Source: Cladocopium goreaui (Eukaryota; Sar; Dinophyceae; Suessiales; Symbiodiniaceae). From it: DNA of 64,000 nt. A program made the position numbers and the translations under genes. A model generated the notes under the pieces. That model was not told the DNA's origin and searched no databases. It worked only from the letters and a program-made list of their open reading frames with translations. How positions within the stretch are numbered: position 1 is the stretch's first letter; every line of letters starts with the position of its first letter. This document shows, one piece after another, positions 10,558 through 22,347 of this stretch. The stretch spans positions 571,001-635,000 of the forward strand of contig CAMXCT020002347.1 of assembly GCA_947184155.2 (NCBI GenBank), written 5' to 3'.

Positions 10558-11248
10558 CGCTGCTTGGTGCCGATCTTCCAGCGTGCTGAAACCGCGCGCT
10601 GACTGCCATGTCTTTCATGGATGTTCTGTGCTCATTCAGGGAGGCCTGCATCGCTGTCATTGCTTGCTGCATTGATGCCATAGCCGTTCCCATCCTGTCC
10701 AGAGTATGCTCCAAGCTCTTTTGACGGTCTTCTTGTGACTTGAAGTATACCTGGAGTCTTTCAGCTAGTGCTTGTTCTCTTTGGATGCTTTCTGTGAGCT
10801 GCTGCTCCAACATCTTCACACGGTCGCTGAGCCCTTGGGTGCTTGTGGCCACACTTTGTACAGCACCAGCAAGAATCTCAGTTCGACCTTTGACTTGGGA
10901 AGCTATCTCGCGGATAGCCGCTGACATCTCTACCCCTTCGTCCACCATCATTGGTTCAGAGGCTGCATTCGCAAGGTGTGCTAGCTGCTGTAGCAACTCA
11001 GGAGCCACTGTAACTTCTGACATCTCCACCCTTCGCAAGTGCATTGGAAAAGGTGGGACTGGAGGTAAGCCGGAAGTGGTAGAGCCAGTGTTTGGGCTCA
11101 TGACCTGAAAATCGGGTGTGTCAGGAACAGGAGAGAAATGAGTTGGAGCAGGAAGGTTGGCATGGTGCAATCGTAATGCTTCTCTCGGAAAATCACTCGG
11201 CTGATCAATCGGCATTTCTTGATTTGTGCGTGTCTCCTTCTGCTTCAA
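10418..11248 (-). CDS. Gag N-terminal part of the copia element, frame-shifted
   Basis: The frame holds 276 codons. Residues about 60-200 are a likely coiled coil (heptad-like Leu/Gln/Glu-rich stretch ending in repeated MQQAMTAMQ words), as is usual upstream of Gag in these elements. The downstream Gag-Pol frame is at +1 and opens at about 10,619, so the two overlap by up to about 200 bases. The switch most simply lies in the GCGCGC run at 10,591-10,600, by loss or gain of one base. Residues after that point are probably out of frame. Programmed +1 shifting, as in Ty1, is an alternative that the sequence does not prove. Confidence 0.55.
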   Translation of the reverse strand: MKQKETRTNQEMPIDQPSDFPREALRLHHANLPAPTHFSPVPDTPDFQVMSPNTGSTTSGLPPVPPFPMHLRRVEMSEVTVAPELLQQLAHLANAASEPMMVDEGVEMSAAIREIASQVKGRTEILAGAVQSVATSTQGLSDRVKMLEQQLTESIQREQALAERLQVYFKSQEDRQKSLEHTLDRMGTAMASMQQAMTAMQASLNEHRTSMKDMAVSARFQHAGRSAPSSDGQNELPGSSHSADCKLSAGASGNKLLVAYYKTCSARALSFDTFKR

Positions 11249-11600
11249 TTCTCCTTTTCTTTCTCCTTTTCCTTCTCTTTTCTACTCACTCCAACTTCTA
11301 TTCAAACTTCTTTCCAAATCAAATCGGCCGTTCTTATTCTTGTTCTCAAAAATTGCCTTCGCTTACACTTCTCGATTTGTCACTTCTCGATTTGTGCAGC
11401 TCAGTGCAAAGCAAATGACATGGGAATGCAAAATGCACAGCAAAATGCACGGCGCCCTTTTTTCACGGGTCTTGAGCCACAATTCGTGGCGAGGTTGAAG
11501 TCATGACCAAACGTCAAGGTTTGAAGACTCTGTGGTTGAATCTGTCATCAAACGTCAAGCTTTGCAGAAACTGTCTGAACGACAGGCAAGAGGCAAAACA
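11249..11600 (-). other. 5' leader of the minus-strand copia element
   Basis: Non-coding and pyrimidine-rich on the plus strand. On the minus strand, 11,471-11,489 reads CCACGAATTGTGGCTCAAG: a short inverted repeat followed by CTCAAG, resembling both the 3' end of the dinoflagellate spliced leader (GCCATTTTGGCTCAAG) and a matching site in the LTR of the large element at 16,659. Confidence 0.4.
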
Positions 11601-12060
11601 AGTAGGACTAAGAATGGGATTATAATGGGGATTAAGTTGGTTGGCATTGTGATGGGAAGTTGATAGGGAATATAATAAGGATTAGTAGGAATTACTGTAA
11701 TAGGGAATATTAATGGGATTACATTGGGAAGTCAATAGGAATTCATGGTAAGTTAATAGGGATTAATGGGGAAACATCATGGGAACGGGGAATATCATGG
11801 GAAGTATTCATGGAAAATTGGGATCCAATAGGCATTACTGGGAAGTTAATAGGGAGTAATAGAGAATAGAATAGGAATATAACAGGGATGGGCGTATCAA
11901 TGGAAAATAACTATTCCATGGATTCAGGCATTCATAGGAATATATAGGGAACAATGAAGGTTATTAGTGGAACAAGGGGATTTAATATTGATGGAAAATG
12001 AGGATTTCATATAGCGATTAATGGGAATTAAATGAGGAATATCATGGAAATATCAGTGCG
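11600..12060. repeat. Degenerate GGGAATTAATAGG-type repeat
   Basis: Words such as TAATAGGGAT, AATGGGAATT and CATGGGAA recur irregularly. This is a low-information repeat of the kind common in dinoflagellate introns and spacers. The following 12,061-12,737 shows no gene; its minus-strand open frames have no domain or codon signature. Confidence 0.45.
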
Positions 12061-12737
12061 GTGCAGTTGAGGTTGCTTTTATGGGTATAATATGGTATAA
12101 TAATTGGATTAAAAACACAATAAGTTGGGACAACACCTTTCTAACTATGGTTCTACAACCACTTACTAACTGGAACTGCTCCAAGCACCCTCCGGTAATT
12201 TGACAGTTTGCAAACTGGAAGCCATGGCCGGTTTGGTTCGATGATTTTAGATGTAAAAAAATGGTGATTTTCCTGAGTGCAAAAGAGGCAAAATGCTGGT
12301 AGAACTTGAGGGGTTGGGGTCGGGGATAATGCACAATCCAAGAAAAGACATAATATACAACCGCAAAATGATGGGATTTCAACTTGCACAGACTGACATA
12401 CTATTTTTCTAGCAAGAAGCCTGAGATGGAACCACGTGGATGACAATTATGACAATGAATTAAACACCTGATCCCCTTCTGTTCACATCAAAATAATAGC
12501 TGGTGTCCATGGAAAAACCATTGATCTATGGCCCATATCCCAATGCCATAAACCATCCCCAAGTCATCACCATTTCGATGTGTGGTATTCGAGACATCCC
12601 CAAATGGTCAGTTTATGGCAGCCAGGTTTTCCCAGATTAAATGCTATTCGCCATTTACAAAACCAAGAAATCAACCATGGTTAACCACTATTAACCATAA
12701 TTAGCTATTATTAAACACATTCTTCACATCCCCACGT

Positions 12738-12848
12738 CCTGCCGAAGTCCCGTTGGCTGAAGTCCTTCTGCCCTCCAAAGACCGGCAGGCCAAAGAGGAG
12801 TCCCCGGCGCCAGAGGAAGGCGCTGGGGGATGCGTTGTCCCTTGCAAG
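12738..12848 (+). other. Exon-like GC-rich island
   Basis: An open stretch of 37 codons, rich in Glu, Pro and Ala, lies in AT-rich surroundings and ends AAG|GTATGG, a good donor. The acceptor is uncertain. The product is not recognised. Confidence 0.3.
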
Positions 12849-14103
12849 GTATGGGGTTTCCGTTGCAGCGACACCGCTTTAAGTTGGTTGAAATACCTCC
12901 AAGTTCACTATGACAACTATGGTTTATGATACTTATCGCTATAGTATTCATGGGGTTTATAAACCAACTTTAAAACTGGGGGGGCCTCATTGTGCTGTAT
13001 GGACAATCCATATACAACCGCGCTGAATCTTGATCAACAATCGCTGGCATACAACAGGATTCTTGGCTACGTACATCAAACTAGCGGTGCAAATGAAAGC
13101 CAATGGAATTTATGGATGGTCTTATCATCAAGAGTGGGCATACAATTATGGATTTTGGTTTGTGTGAAAATAGGATAGCCCCAAAATTTGATAGTCAATC
13201 ACAGTTTCCCTATATTCAATGGCCACAACTGGAGGTACTCCCTATTTTCAGGTACCAAACTGAAAATAGGTTGAGTCAGTGGGATCCCCAAAATTGGAGG
13301 CGTCCACCTTTTCAAAATGACTAGCCACGTAGGAAAGTTTGGAGGGTTTCAGGTCTTGACTGAAGTAGACATGACCTGCCAAAAAGGGTGGTTCAATGCA
13401 CAAACTAAGCATGATTCAGCTCTACATCTCCCAGCACTGAGTTGGTTTCTATTGGTATCTGTCACATCTCCATTTTGTTTGGTTAAATGGTTTCTTCTGC
13501 TAGGTGAATTCTCGTGTTTGTTGGATAAACCCCCCATTGTTCATGCTTAAACACATCAGTTTTCATTATGAAACCGACATTTTCATGATTAACTATGATT
13601 AACTTATATTAAATTGTAATTTTTCAATGGTTGGATCCCTCCGTCACTGTCACTTGTATTTGGAGATCAGGTGGCAAAAGCTCTGCCCGGGAACTGAGTT
13701 TCGGTGAGTTTCGGGTGGCTTTTTTTCGACAGACTTTTACGACATCACCAGAGTTGCGTAGCCCGTCGCAGGTTCAGAGTGCCAGGGGCAATGAAAAATC
13801 CATCCCCTTGAAATTAGTGGTTACCATGGCCCCCCATTTCTGCTCCCTTCTCGGCTCATGCTGTTGGTGCTGACCAGCAGCTCTTATATTCGAGGACACT
13901 AAGATGGAAGAATTCGTCTAATTTATGCAAATATATGCTTTATTATTCTTGAAACGTCTATCCACCACTTTCCAAGCCCTCATCAAATAGAAGAGGCTTC
14001 GAATATGGGTCGTGTCGGGAATTTGCGGTACCCCATTCCATCCATTGGTTAATCATCACTTTCCCTATCAAATAGCCAGAACTTGGGGGGTTCATCGTGT
14101 TTC
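12849..14103. other. Intron-like or intergenic DNA
   Basis: AT-rich with TTAACCA-type words. A GC-richer patch at 13,740-13,870 could hold an exon, but I cannot fix its frame or ends. Confidence 0.3.
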
Positions 14104-14184
14104 ATCCGCAAAGGTGAACGACCTGCGCGCAGAGATTTCGGCCTTGAAAGACTTGGTGGGGCCCTTCGATGTCGGTCACGACTG
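14104..14184 (+). other. Exon-like island, possible coiled-coil segment
   Basis: The frame GCA AAG GTG AAC reads AKVNDLRAEISALKDLV and continues to an in-frame stop at about 14,190. The heptad-like spacing is suggestive of an exon, but no partner exon is proven. Confidence 0.3.
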
Positions 14185-14494
14185 GGGATAAAGATGATAA
14201 CATGGATTAACATGGATCAACATGGATTATTACAGTACCCACTTACTAAACATTTGGATCATTTGGACTTGTCTGAATAAACATATGGAAAACAATCACA
14301 TTCCATCCGATTCCATCCCTTTTCCCCATGAAAGAGGTCATAAATTGGGGCCCTCTTCCTTCGACACATGTTGGATCCGGAGGGTATGAAACCCAGGTGG
14401 AGAAACATGAGAAGATGTTGAGGCCAAGAGATGATGTGGCGATGCGAGATGGTCTGGGGTCATGATACAGTAACCTTATGATAGAAAGAACTGC

Positions 14495-14910
14495 AGTATA
14501 TATATATATTTACATATATATATATATATACATCTGAGCCACCGCAAAAAACCCGGCAATACTAAATATGTATTGGACGGACATTGGTGTATGGAAATTG
14601 ATGAAAATTGTTAAAACACACGGTAAGCAATGGGACCTTCCCAAATTAGCGATACCCCCTTTCGAGGTTATGTCATTGTATTTCTCTAATATCCACATTA
14701 GCGATACCCAAATTGGACGTCGATTTCTGTGAATTATATATATGTACATATATATATATATAAATGTAGCAGTTTCCTGCAAGCGATACCCCCCAAGTTT
14801 ACCATATATCATTATTGTACAAACGTGTGGGAAGCGATGGGACCTTCCCAAAATGTCCTTTCCGTGAACCTAGGGTTTTCGAGACTGCTCATATATATAT
14901 ATATATATAA
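14495..14910. repeat. AT microsatellites with a short duplicated segment
   Basis: Segments at about 14,615-14,690 and 14,765-14,860 share GCGATACCCCC and the word CAATGGGACCTTCCCAAA / CGATGGGACCTTCCCAAA, in direct orientation. Both are bordered by (AT)n tracts at 14,497-14,532, 14,738-14,762 and 14,891-14,909. No gene is seen. Confidence 0.5.
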
Positions 14911-15317
14911 ATAGAGAGATCATGGATTGATGTTTACTTATAAACTATCAATGTTTTTATGTTTACAAACCCAATCAATTCGGCCCTATCTGGCCCTATC
15001 TATCAGAGTCAAGGGAGTTTTGGAAGGTTGGCTTCAGGGCGATCGACAGTCTTGCAGAACGTCAATGACTTTCTCCTCAGATCTCCATGGCACTGATCCA
15101 TCATTTTCCGTTGATCTCATCTGCTTTTGTTGGTGATACATATCATATATACATATATAGACATACTGTAATTATACCTCCCTTCAACATCATTCCATGA
15201 TGGGTAAATCATATCCATCATATGTTGAAGATATGGAAATGTATATATGGAAGATACAACACGCATTTGTTTTTACCCATCTTCGACATCCTTCCTCCCT
15301 CCATGCACGTCGCAGAT

Positions 15318-15422
15318 ATGTCATGGATCGCTACGTGGAAAAGGACGTGGCTGCCGCACCCAAAGAGGGCGCCCAGGGGACCAAGCAGGCGACCACCGGG
15401 GGGCTGGGTCACCTCGAAGGAG
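15318..15422 (+). other. Exon-like island
   Basis: Open in the frame YVMDRYVEKDVAAAPKEGA, preceded by CGTCGCAG (acceptor-like) and followed by CTCGAAG|GAG. The codon content is Ala/Glu/Lys-rich, unlike the flanking DNA. No function is recognised. Confidence 0.3.
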
Positions 15423-16431
15423 ATTTCTTGATATCTTAACCAACAACAAATGGCCATTTTATAGTTGGTGTATATATGTATATATATATAAATAAACACA
15501 TACATAAACATATATATATATATACATAATATACATATATATATGTGTTATATTATGTAGCTGATTCATGATACCAAGCTAACTTGGTCTTTAACTCCAA
15601 TTTCATTAGGGTTTATGATAATACTTCTATCCATAAATGGGTTGTGGTAAACCAACCTTGGATAAAAAGCCAGTAAGGCTTCAGTGATTTCCAGGATCAA
15701 GTGGAGCATGGCCTTCATCCCTGTGGTCTGTTGAGAAACTGATCGATTCACATCCATTGATCCATGATTTTCGCCAATGAAGAAGATTGCCATCAAAGTG
15801 GTATGCCCCATCTTCTTTTTTGGACAGTCCACTTTTGCTTTCCCGCGAGCGCCACTTTGATATCCAAACATCATATCATATCAGAAGGGTCAGTACTCCG
15901 GAGAGTGGGATAGTTTCCTGTACAAGCAAAAACGAGAATTCAGATATCAACCAGCAGAACAGAGGACATGATCATGAACATCATATTAGCCTTTTAATCT
16001 TTGGATGGTATATTCACTCACCAAGACCCGGTTTGAAGAATTTTTAACATCATGCTACTCATGCTTTATTCCCCATGTATTGTAACCCCCACAAGATTGA
16101 AACAGTTATATATATAGATTTTACCATTATTTTAGTAAGATTTAAACTGTTCTATCATTTTTTTGGTTGCTTGAATGCTATTTACCTTTTTGCCATTATG
16201 TAATCCAATTCACTGCATATGTTCCGGGAGATTGCCATTATCTCACCACTGTCTCAACATTATTCACAACTATTAATCACTATTGACAATGGTTTTCCCC
16301 TTACCATTCACCATTATTATACAATGATTAACCATAGTCACACCATTATCATATCATTATCAATCACTATTAACCACTATTAAGCCACTAGCCGCTAACC
16401 ATTAATCACTAATGACCGTTTCAACTGCCAC
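15423..16431. other. Intron-like DNA with AT microsatellite and CCATTAACCA-type repeats
   Basis: (AT)n tracts lie at 15,465-15,545. From 16,240 to 16,410 ATTAACCACTATTAACCATT-type words recur, the reverse complement of the GGTTAATGATGG repeats at 56,385-56,525. No gene is seen. Confidence 0.4.
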
Positions 16432-16545
16432 ATGTCCAACGCCAACCTCCAGGCGACGGTGGCCAATCTGTCGTTGACGGAAGGCGGTGTCGGTGGCAAT
16501 GTGGCCACGCCCGAGGTCAAAGGGGAGGCCGGGATGGGATAAGTG
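16432..16545 (+). other. Exon-like island, possible last exon
   Basis: A GC-rich 36-codon frame begins MSNANLQATVANLSLTEGG and ends in TAA, immediately left of the large retrotransposon. It could be the last coding piece of a host gene on the plus strand. No match is recognised. Confidence 0.3.
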
Positions 16546-16595
16546 GGAGAGCCAAGTGGCATATTGATATGATATATCATATATATATATAATAT

Positions 16596-16785
16596 TGCTA
16601 AAGGGAACTAAACGGTACTGCACACATGTATAAGCATGTGGAGTAGGCCTGACATGACGCCAAATATTTGGCTCAAGTCGCAAGGGAAAACGGTGTTTGC
16701 GCCGCTCAGCAATGCTGCCTGGACTCCGGCTACTAGGACGTTAGGGATTCCAACAACTACAACCAGATATCCGGGAACAAGGATT
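16596..16785 (+). repeat. 5' LTR (190 bp)
   Basis: Identical over its full length to 53,896-54,085. It starts TGCTAAAGGGAAC and ends ACAAGGATT. The next two bases are CA here and AA in the other copy, so an original ...TTCA end with one later change is possible. Full identity implies recent insertion or gene conversion. Confidence 0.9.
16659..16677 (+). promoter_or_regulatory. Spliced-leader-like palindrome in the LTR
   Basis: GCCAAATATTTGGC is a perfect 14-base palindrome followed by TCAAG. The last eleven bases, TTTGGCTCAAG, equal the 3' end of the conserved dinoflagellate spliced leader. The copy at 53,959-53,977 is identical. Its role (RNA start, R-region marker, or chance) is inference. 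Confidence 0.4.
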
Positions 16786-16789
16786 CACA

Positions 16790-16800
16790 GGTTATCAGCC
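16790..16800 (+). other. Possible primer-binding site
   Basis: GGTTATCAGCC lies four bases inside the LTR end and resembles the copia site for initiator Met-tRNA (TGGTATCAG) with one extra T. Position fits; the match is imperfect. Confidence 0.35.
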
Positions 16801-16909
16801 GTAAGGGCTCACTTCTTCCGTCGGAAGAGGAGTACCTGCGTGCTGGTAGCCGGGCCGTCTGAGCTTAAGATTGTGGACGCAAAGGACCAATCAGCTCATC
16901 ATCGCAAAG

Positions 16910-19900
16910 ATGCAGGGCGGCAGCGGGGACTCGCGCAACACGCAGTTTACCTTCAACGAGAACGCTGCTATGCCGGTCGAGGAGGTCACTCAATCTTCCC
17001 CTGGCGACACAGCAGACAGTGGTGGGATACGCTCTACCCGAACTACACAGTCCGGATGGCAAGTTACATCAAACAGACGAAGAATGTCCACCCAAAGTAC
17101 ACCAAGATCTTCTCGAAACAGTGCTCGAAGTGATGTTGTCCGCCAAGGGCATCGACCATCTCGAGGACGAACTACCCCAAGGGACAGATCCACCAGGGCC
17201 GGAACCGACCGAATTGGTGAGAGGACCGGGGACACTCGCGTTAAGAGGAGATCAACGGATACTTCTGTGGCTAGTGAACCTATTGTCATCATAGAAGAAC
17301 TACGGGCACAATGTCAATCCTTACGTAATCAGTTGAACAATATGGAAGCATATGCTGCATCAAGAGATCAACTGATTCATGACATCGAGATCAGATTCAC
17401 TGAATATCTTCAGGAACAAAACCAGAATGTGTTTGATGAGGTCAATGCACTCAATCATAGATTGTCATGTTCCGCAAATGAGGTTGCAGAGTATCAAGCA
17501 GAACTAATGGTAGCATCTCAGGAAGAAGGTGCAACAATACGCATCCAAGACCTTGAACGCCGAGGTGCCCTGATGGAACACGGTGCAAGACGGATCCATC
17601 AACGCGGTATGGAGATCCAGGAAGAGTACAAGGATGAAGTACATCACCTTCAAGGACTATTGGGTAATACGGAGGCAAGACTGCAACAACTTCATCAGAC
17701 CAATGTCTTAACTACCGATATTGCCAACCGATTGTACACTGAAGGTCAAGAAATGCAGACGGATTTCCAGAACTCAATCATGGAATATCGTAATCGATCC
17801 GAAATGGCATCCTTCTCAAGCAATCAACTTGAAATGATTAGCCAACAACTATCAATTGCAGTTCATGAATTGTCTGAACGGAATCAGCTATTGAGTGAAG
17901 CTCTAGTTCAGTCTCGTAAACAGGCCGAGTTGTATGAAAACAGTATTGAAGAGATCACTAGAGAATCTAGAAAGAAGGTTTTCGAGGCAAATCAGGCCAA
18001 ATTGGAAAGCGATCTGAAACACCGAAACACTGAACATGATACTGTCAGAAGAATTGCATCATACCGGAACAACGAGGCCGAAGCGATATCGCACCTGAGG
18101 CTTGAATCACAGGCTAGTGCAAATGCGATCGCGAGGGCAGAGCACTATGAAGAGCTCTACGCCAACGAGCAGGAGATGAACTGTGAATTGAAGGATGAGA
18201 TCAGATTGCAGAACGTGAAGTTGCGAAGATCATCAACTCAGGGCACTACGATCGACGGTCGTGGCCCTGATGAGATGCTTGTTGAAGATCTACGGAACCA
18301 AGCCAAAATCGCTCAAATCAGGGTTCAGGATCTAGACCATGAAGTTCATGAATGTTTACAGGAGAACATGTTGTTAAAAGAAAGATTGACTGAAGTTGCG
18401 GATGTAGGGGCGTCGTCCTTCTCCAATGCTGAAGTCCGAGCTTTAAGATCTGAACTAGAAAGTGAGCGCAAAATGAAATTGGCTAGTGGTGTTCAGCAAT
18501 ATGAGAGATCATGCATGTTCATGGGGGAAATTCAGGATAGGGATGAAAAGATTGGTATCAAGAATTCTGAGATTATTGACATGAAACGTCGCATAGACGA
18601 ACTGAGAAAGAGTCTCAAGGATTCTGAAACATCTATGTCCAGGGTCAACCCTGATACGCTTCCCTATTCGGCAGGTATCCCCAACTATGACCTCGCATCA
18701 AGACTGGTCATTGATAGACTGGAGAATGAGGTGAGTGAGGCTAACTCCGAGAACTCTGTCCTGAAATCATGGGTATCGCAGATCGACAAGGAGTTGACCT
18801 ACGAGACTAATGCTGCTCTCTCCTATCACGGGCATGCTGGACCATCTCAAAATCAACCATCTCAATCGAACAAAAGGATCACCAACCTGCTGAAAGAAGT
18901 TGACAACAAGATCGCCGATGGAACCGAGAAGGACTACTACAAGCCTCCGGGCGGAAGGGGTGGCCCACCTGACCCTGATGGGCCTCCTGACCCTTTTGGA
19001 CCTAATGGTCCAGGACCACCTCCAGAACCTCCTGGCTTGCCTTCAGTGCGGGGATCACAACGCGATTCAGCAGATGATATCTCCACTGCGGCGTACACGG
19101 CAGAAGAAGTACCGAGAATGTCGAGACGGGAGGCTGACAAAGTTTATGTTAGCCCATGGCCGAAACAACAGAACCTTATGGTTTGGCAGTCAGATCTCAT
19201 CAAGAGTGTTGTTCTTGCCGCGAACGATGGAGACAAATCTGCATGGGAAGCGTGGCTACAGCCGGCTATTCGACCAAATCCTGACATCGAGCTACTGAAT
19301 GACAGTGGTGGGCAACGATATCAGTCGATCGACGCGAAGTTGTCAATCGCATTGTCGAACGTGATAGCCCAGGCCGGTGATGTTGCTCGCCATGTAGCAA
19401 TCAAACTGAGATTGAGAACACAGAGTCATAGTCGAAGAGGAACCTATGTTATGGGACGTGAAATTTTGGCTATGATTCTGGAACACTTCAGGACACCAGG
19501 TCAACGAGAAACAGCCTTCACCATGGAGCACATCGTGTCGATGAAGTATCTCGGTGACTCCAACCTGGAAGTGTTCTATGAGAAGTGGATGGAGATGGTA
19601 TCAAACATGATGCCGGATGATGTACCTCCTGATGATTGGCTTCGTGACTCTCTGTACAAGAAGATTCGGAATTCGAGTCTCATGATGTTCGACATCAAGC
19701 AGTACGAATCATGGATTGAAGGAGATCAAAGACGAAGCTATCGTTACCTGTTGGACGTCATCGAAAGGCACATATCCAGGATCAGAGAAGACAAGCATGT
19801 GGCCGCCAGAGAGAAGTACGCAAGAGACTTTGCAGGTGGTGGCAAACCCACTACTCCTGCACCAAATCCAACTGCTGCTGCACCAGATGCCAATCCGAAG

Positions 19901-20743
19901 GCGAAGGCTAAAGCCAATCCCAAGGAGAAGGCAGCACCTAAGGCGAAGGCAAAGGCTGAGGCAGCTCCAGTTCTACCATCACCTCAACCAAAACAGCATG
20001 CAAAAGGAAAAGGGAAAGGTCAAGGGAAAGGAAACGGACGGTCAAACAGCCGAAGTGCTAGTCCTAGATCCAAGAAGAAGATCCCATGTCATTTCCATTT
20101 CATCAAGAAAGCATGCAGAAAAGGAAAAGATTGTGAATACAGTCACGACCAAAAGGTGTTTGATGCGAATAAGAACACGAAAGGTAATGGTCGAAAGCCA
20201 GGAACTCCGAGAAGTCAATCTCCAGCGAACAAGACCAAGAATATTGATGAACCATGCTGGCACTGGGCCAAGGGCAAGTGCCGATACGGAGACAAATGCA
20301 ACAAACGTCACGATCCTCATCTCTCCAACACTGCTCCGAACACCGAAGCATCAAGCTCAAAGGCTACTCCTGCACTTGTCCATGAATGGAGTGATGACGA
20401 AGGGACATTCCACAAGGTTGCATCGAATGTCGTCAAGAAGAAGGTCAGATTTGATGAGTCCAAGACTTGCATCCAAACGTACGTGAAGAAGGACTTCGTG
20501 AAGTGCAGCCGGAAATCCCAGACCATCCCCAAAGGTCATGGTAAAGTCGGCAAGCCCACCGATCAGATAAGGCAAGATGAGCAATGGTCTTATTCATGCA
20601 GACTAGCATCGAGCCGAGGCAAGGCAATGGCTATCCTGATCGATGAGAAGGGCGAGTACAGTGACATTGATGAAGTCCTAGTCATCGTCGGCCCCAGTCT
20701 GGACATTCCTGGGGATGCATTTGATCGCAAAAAAGGTGATCGA
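16910..20743 (+). CDS. Gag part of the Gag-Pol ORF (1,278 codons), cut by insertion
   Basis: The start is the first ATG after the leader (MQGGSGDSRN). Residues about 124-585 form a long coiled coil. Residues 680-720 are Gly/Pro-rich. Residues about 750-980 look like a capsid domain (WQSDLIKSVV through YRYLLDVIERHISRIRED), followed by a Lys/Ala-rich linker and two CCCH fingers at 1060-1080 (C-x8-C-x5-C-x3-H) and 1116-1134 (C-x7-C-x5-C-x3-H). The same layout occurs in the minus-strand copia element. The frame reaches GDR at the edge of the nested insertion, then runs 21 foreign codons to a TGA at 20,804. It resumes in the same phase at 39,282, so Gag and protease were one frame before the insertion. 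Confidence 0.85.
20730..20743 (+). repeat. Left 14-bp target site duplication of nested insertion
   Basis: AAAAAGGTGATCGA, identical to 39,268-39,281. Joining across one copy restores the Gag-Pol frame exactly. Confidence 0.85.
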
Positions 20744-20747
20744 AGGC

Positions 20748-20827
20748 CATTTGGCCATTTGGCCGTGAAAAAACCATTTGGCCGTGAAAAAACCATTTGG
20801 CCGTGAAAAACCATTTGGCCGTGAAAA
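20748..20827 (+). repeat. Left-end TTTGGCCGTGAAAA array
   Basis: Four units of CATTTGGCCGTGAAAA, with a preceding half unit CATTTGGC, directly after the target duplication. Confidence 0.85.
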
Positions 20828-22347
20828 TGACATCTCAAGCTCTTAAATTGAAACCTCGGAGCATTTTTAACTTGCAAGGCCAAAACCTTGGCTTCCTTAA
20901 GCTGTCGTTGTAGCAAATAGCTTTCAACAAGCATTGTTCATCTGCCCTGCAACCTCATGGGCTACAGATGGGCATGGAAAACTGTTCGCGCAAAATATGT
21001 GTGGCAAAAAGGTTATATATATATATATGTATAATTTCTATTATATATGTACAATTTAAATCTATTTGTTTAACTATTCATCTTATATATATATATATGT
21101 ATCTTTCCAATATCTATACATGTGTAGGGTTTTACGCACACACACACATATATATATATATATATAAATGAATATACCGTACATGTGACAATATGGTGTG
21201 CATGGTCACCACCAAAAAACATGAAGCCAGCGAAACAGTTTGTTTTGGGAAACATTCGTTTGGGTTTCCGGTGTCCATGCATGCCTTCCGTGGACATCTT
21301 CATTGGTACCGTTTTTGTCGCCAATGCAGAATCAACATTTTTTTTTCGCAACAAATTGCTCATACGCTTGCGTTCGAAACATTGGATCGGTGAAAGTACA
21401 ATCACGGACAATTGTTTCAAAATCGCTGATCTCGATTTTTCACGGACAACTGCGTTCACGCCTGCAAAGCACAGCAGAGCTGTTGTTTTCACAACCGCAC
21501 GACCATGGTTGATGTCACATGGCTGGTCTCAAATTGGGAGATGGTATGAGATAGTCTTTTATGTTTTTTTGATGTGTTTGAAACATTTCTTTGATGGTTC
21601 GATATAGACAAACCAAAAATTAGAATGAAACACCATGAAATGACCTTAAAAAATGTCGAGTTTTCAAATGGATTGTGAGGCACAAACGTCCACGATGTTC
21701 AGGATGTTCAGCGTTTGTGTGAATTTCTACACGCCTGTGTTTCTCAGCCATGGTCGAAAATCTTTCGACTTGATGCAGGCCACCCGGGGCCAGCTGCTGC
21801 AATGGTGAAACAAAGGTTTTTAAAGTGATCCCTAAACCCATATGGAGTCGTAAAATCTTAAAAGTGTATCCAGCACAACTACCTGTTGATTTTTTGTTTC
21901 TCAGCCATACCGGACAGGTGGACCCTATCCTACTGCAGATGCGCGCTCAAATTGGGAGGCTGGGCAAATGAACTGATGGAACAACTATTTGCCAATAAAT
22001 TTGTAGAACAGTGGAAAGAACATCACAAACAATCCTGGAGTTTGAAGTAGCAACTGCATACCTTGCAGTATCTTGCAGTGGAAAACCATGTCCCTATCCA
22101 AAATGGTTGCAATCAAGATGGGTTTGTCGGATCACCCGCGCAGGTCGTCCTATACATGGCCAGCGGTCAATCAGCAGGCACGCTCTCAACCTGCCGTGCA
22201 GGGATGCTGGCGTGGAGTGATGTTGGAGCAACATGTGAAACTAATTCGCATGAAATCCAAGTACACTTTTAGCCTTTTAGCGATTGATATATGTTCATTC
22301 AAGCACATTTGTGAAACAAATCCACGCTCGTCACTGCGGTAGCTGCA
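20828..22347. other. No gene seen; AT microsatellites
   Basis: (AT)n and (CA)n tracts lie at 21,012-21,030, 21,085-21,098 and 21,138-21,167. Open frames of 140 codons on both strands over 21,070-21,607 mirror each other and lack domains. A GC-richer patch at 22,060-22,220 could contain an exon, but its frame is unclear. Confidence 0.4.

Larger units (their letters stand above)
4051..11490 (-). mobile_element. Ty1/copia element joined to a 5'-truncated LINE
   Basis: Read on the minus strand, 11,490 to about 6,646 is a copia element (leader, Gag, protease, integrase, start of RT). From about 6,645 to 4,051 it is the 3' part of a LINE (half an RNase H, a complete RT, C-terminal region and a short tail). 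The rest of the copia RT, its RNase H and a 3' LTR are not found downstream. I also could not find a matching 5' LTR. The 3' boundary is set by the satellite array and a short A run on the minus strand (CAAAAAATG). The outer limits are approximate. Confidence 0.7.

Noticed and set aside
12053..12446. Minus-strand frames of 97-109 codons
   Set aside because: No family resemblance, AT-rich composition, and no exon signals.
21070..21607. Two opposed 140-codon frames
   Set aside because: They overlap on opposite strands, partly through microsatellite, and neither shows a domain or splice context.
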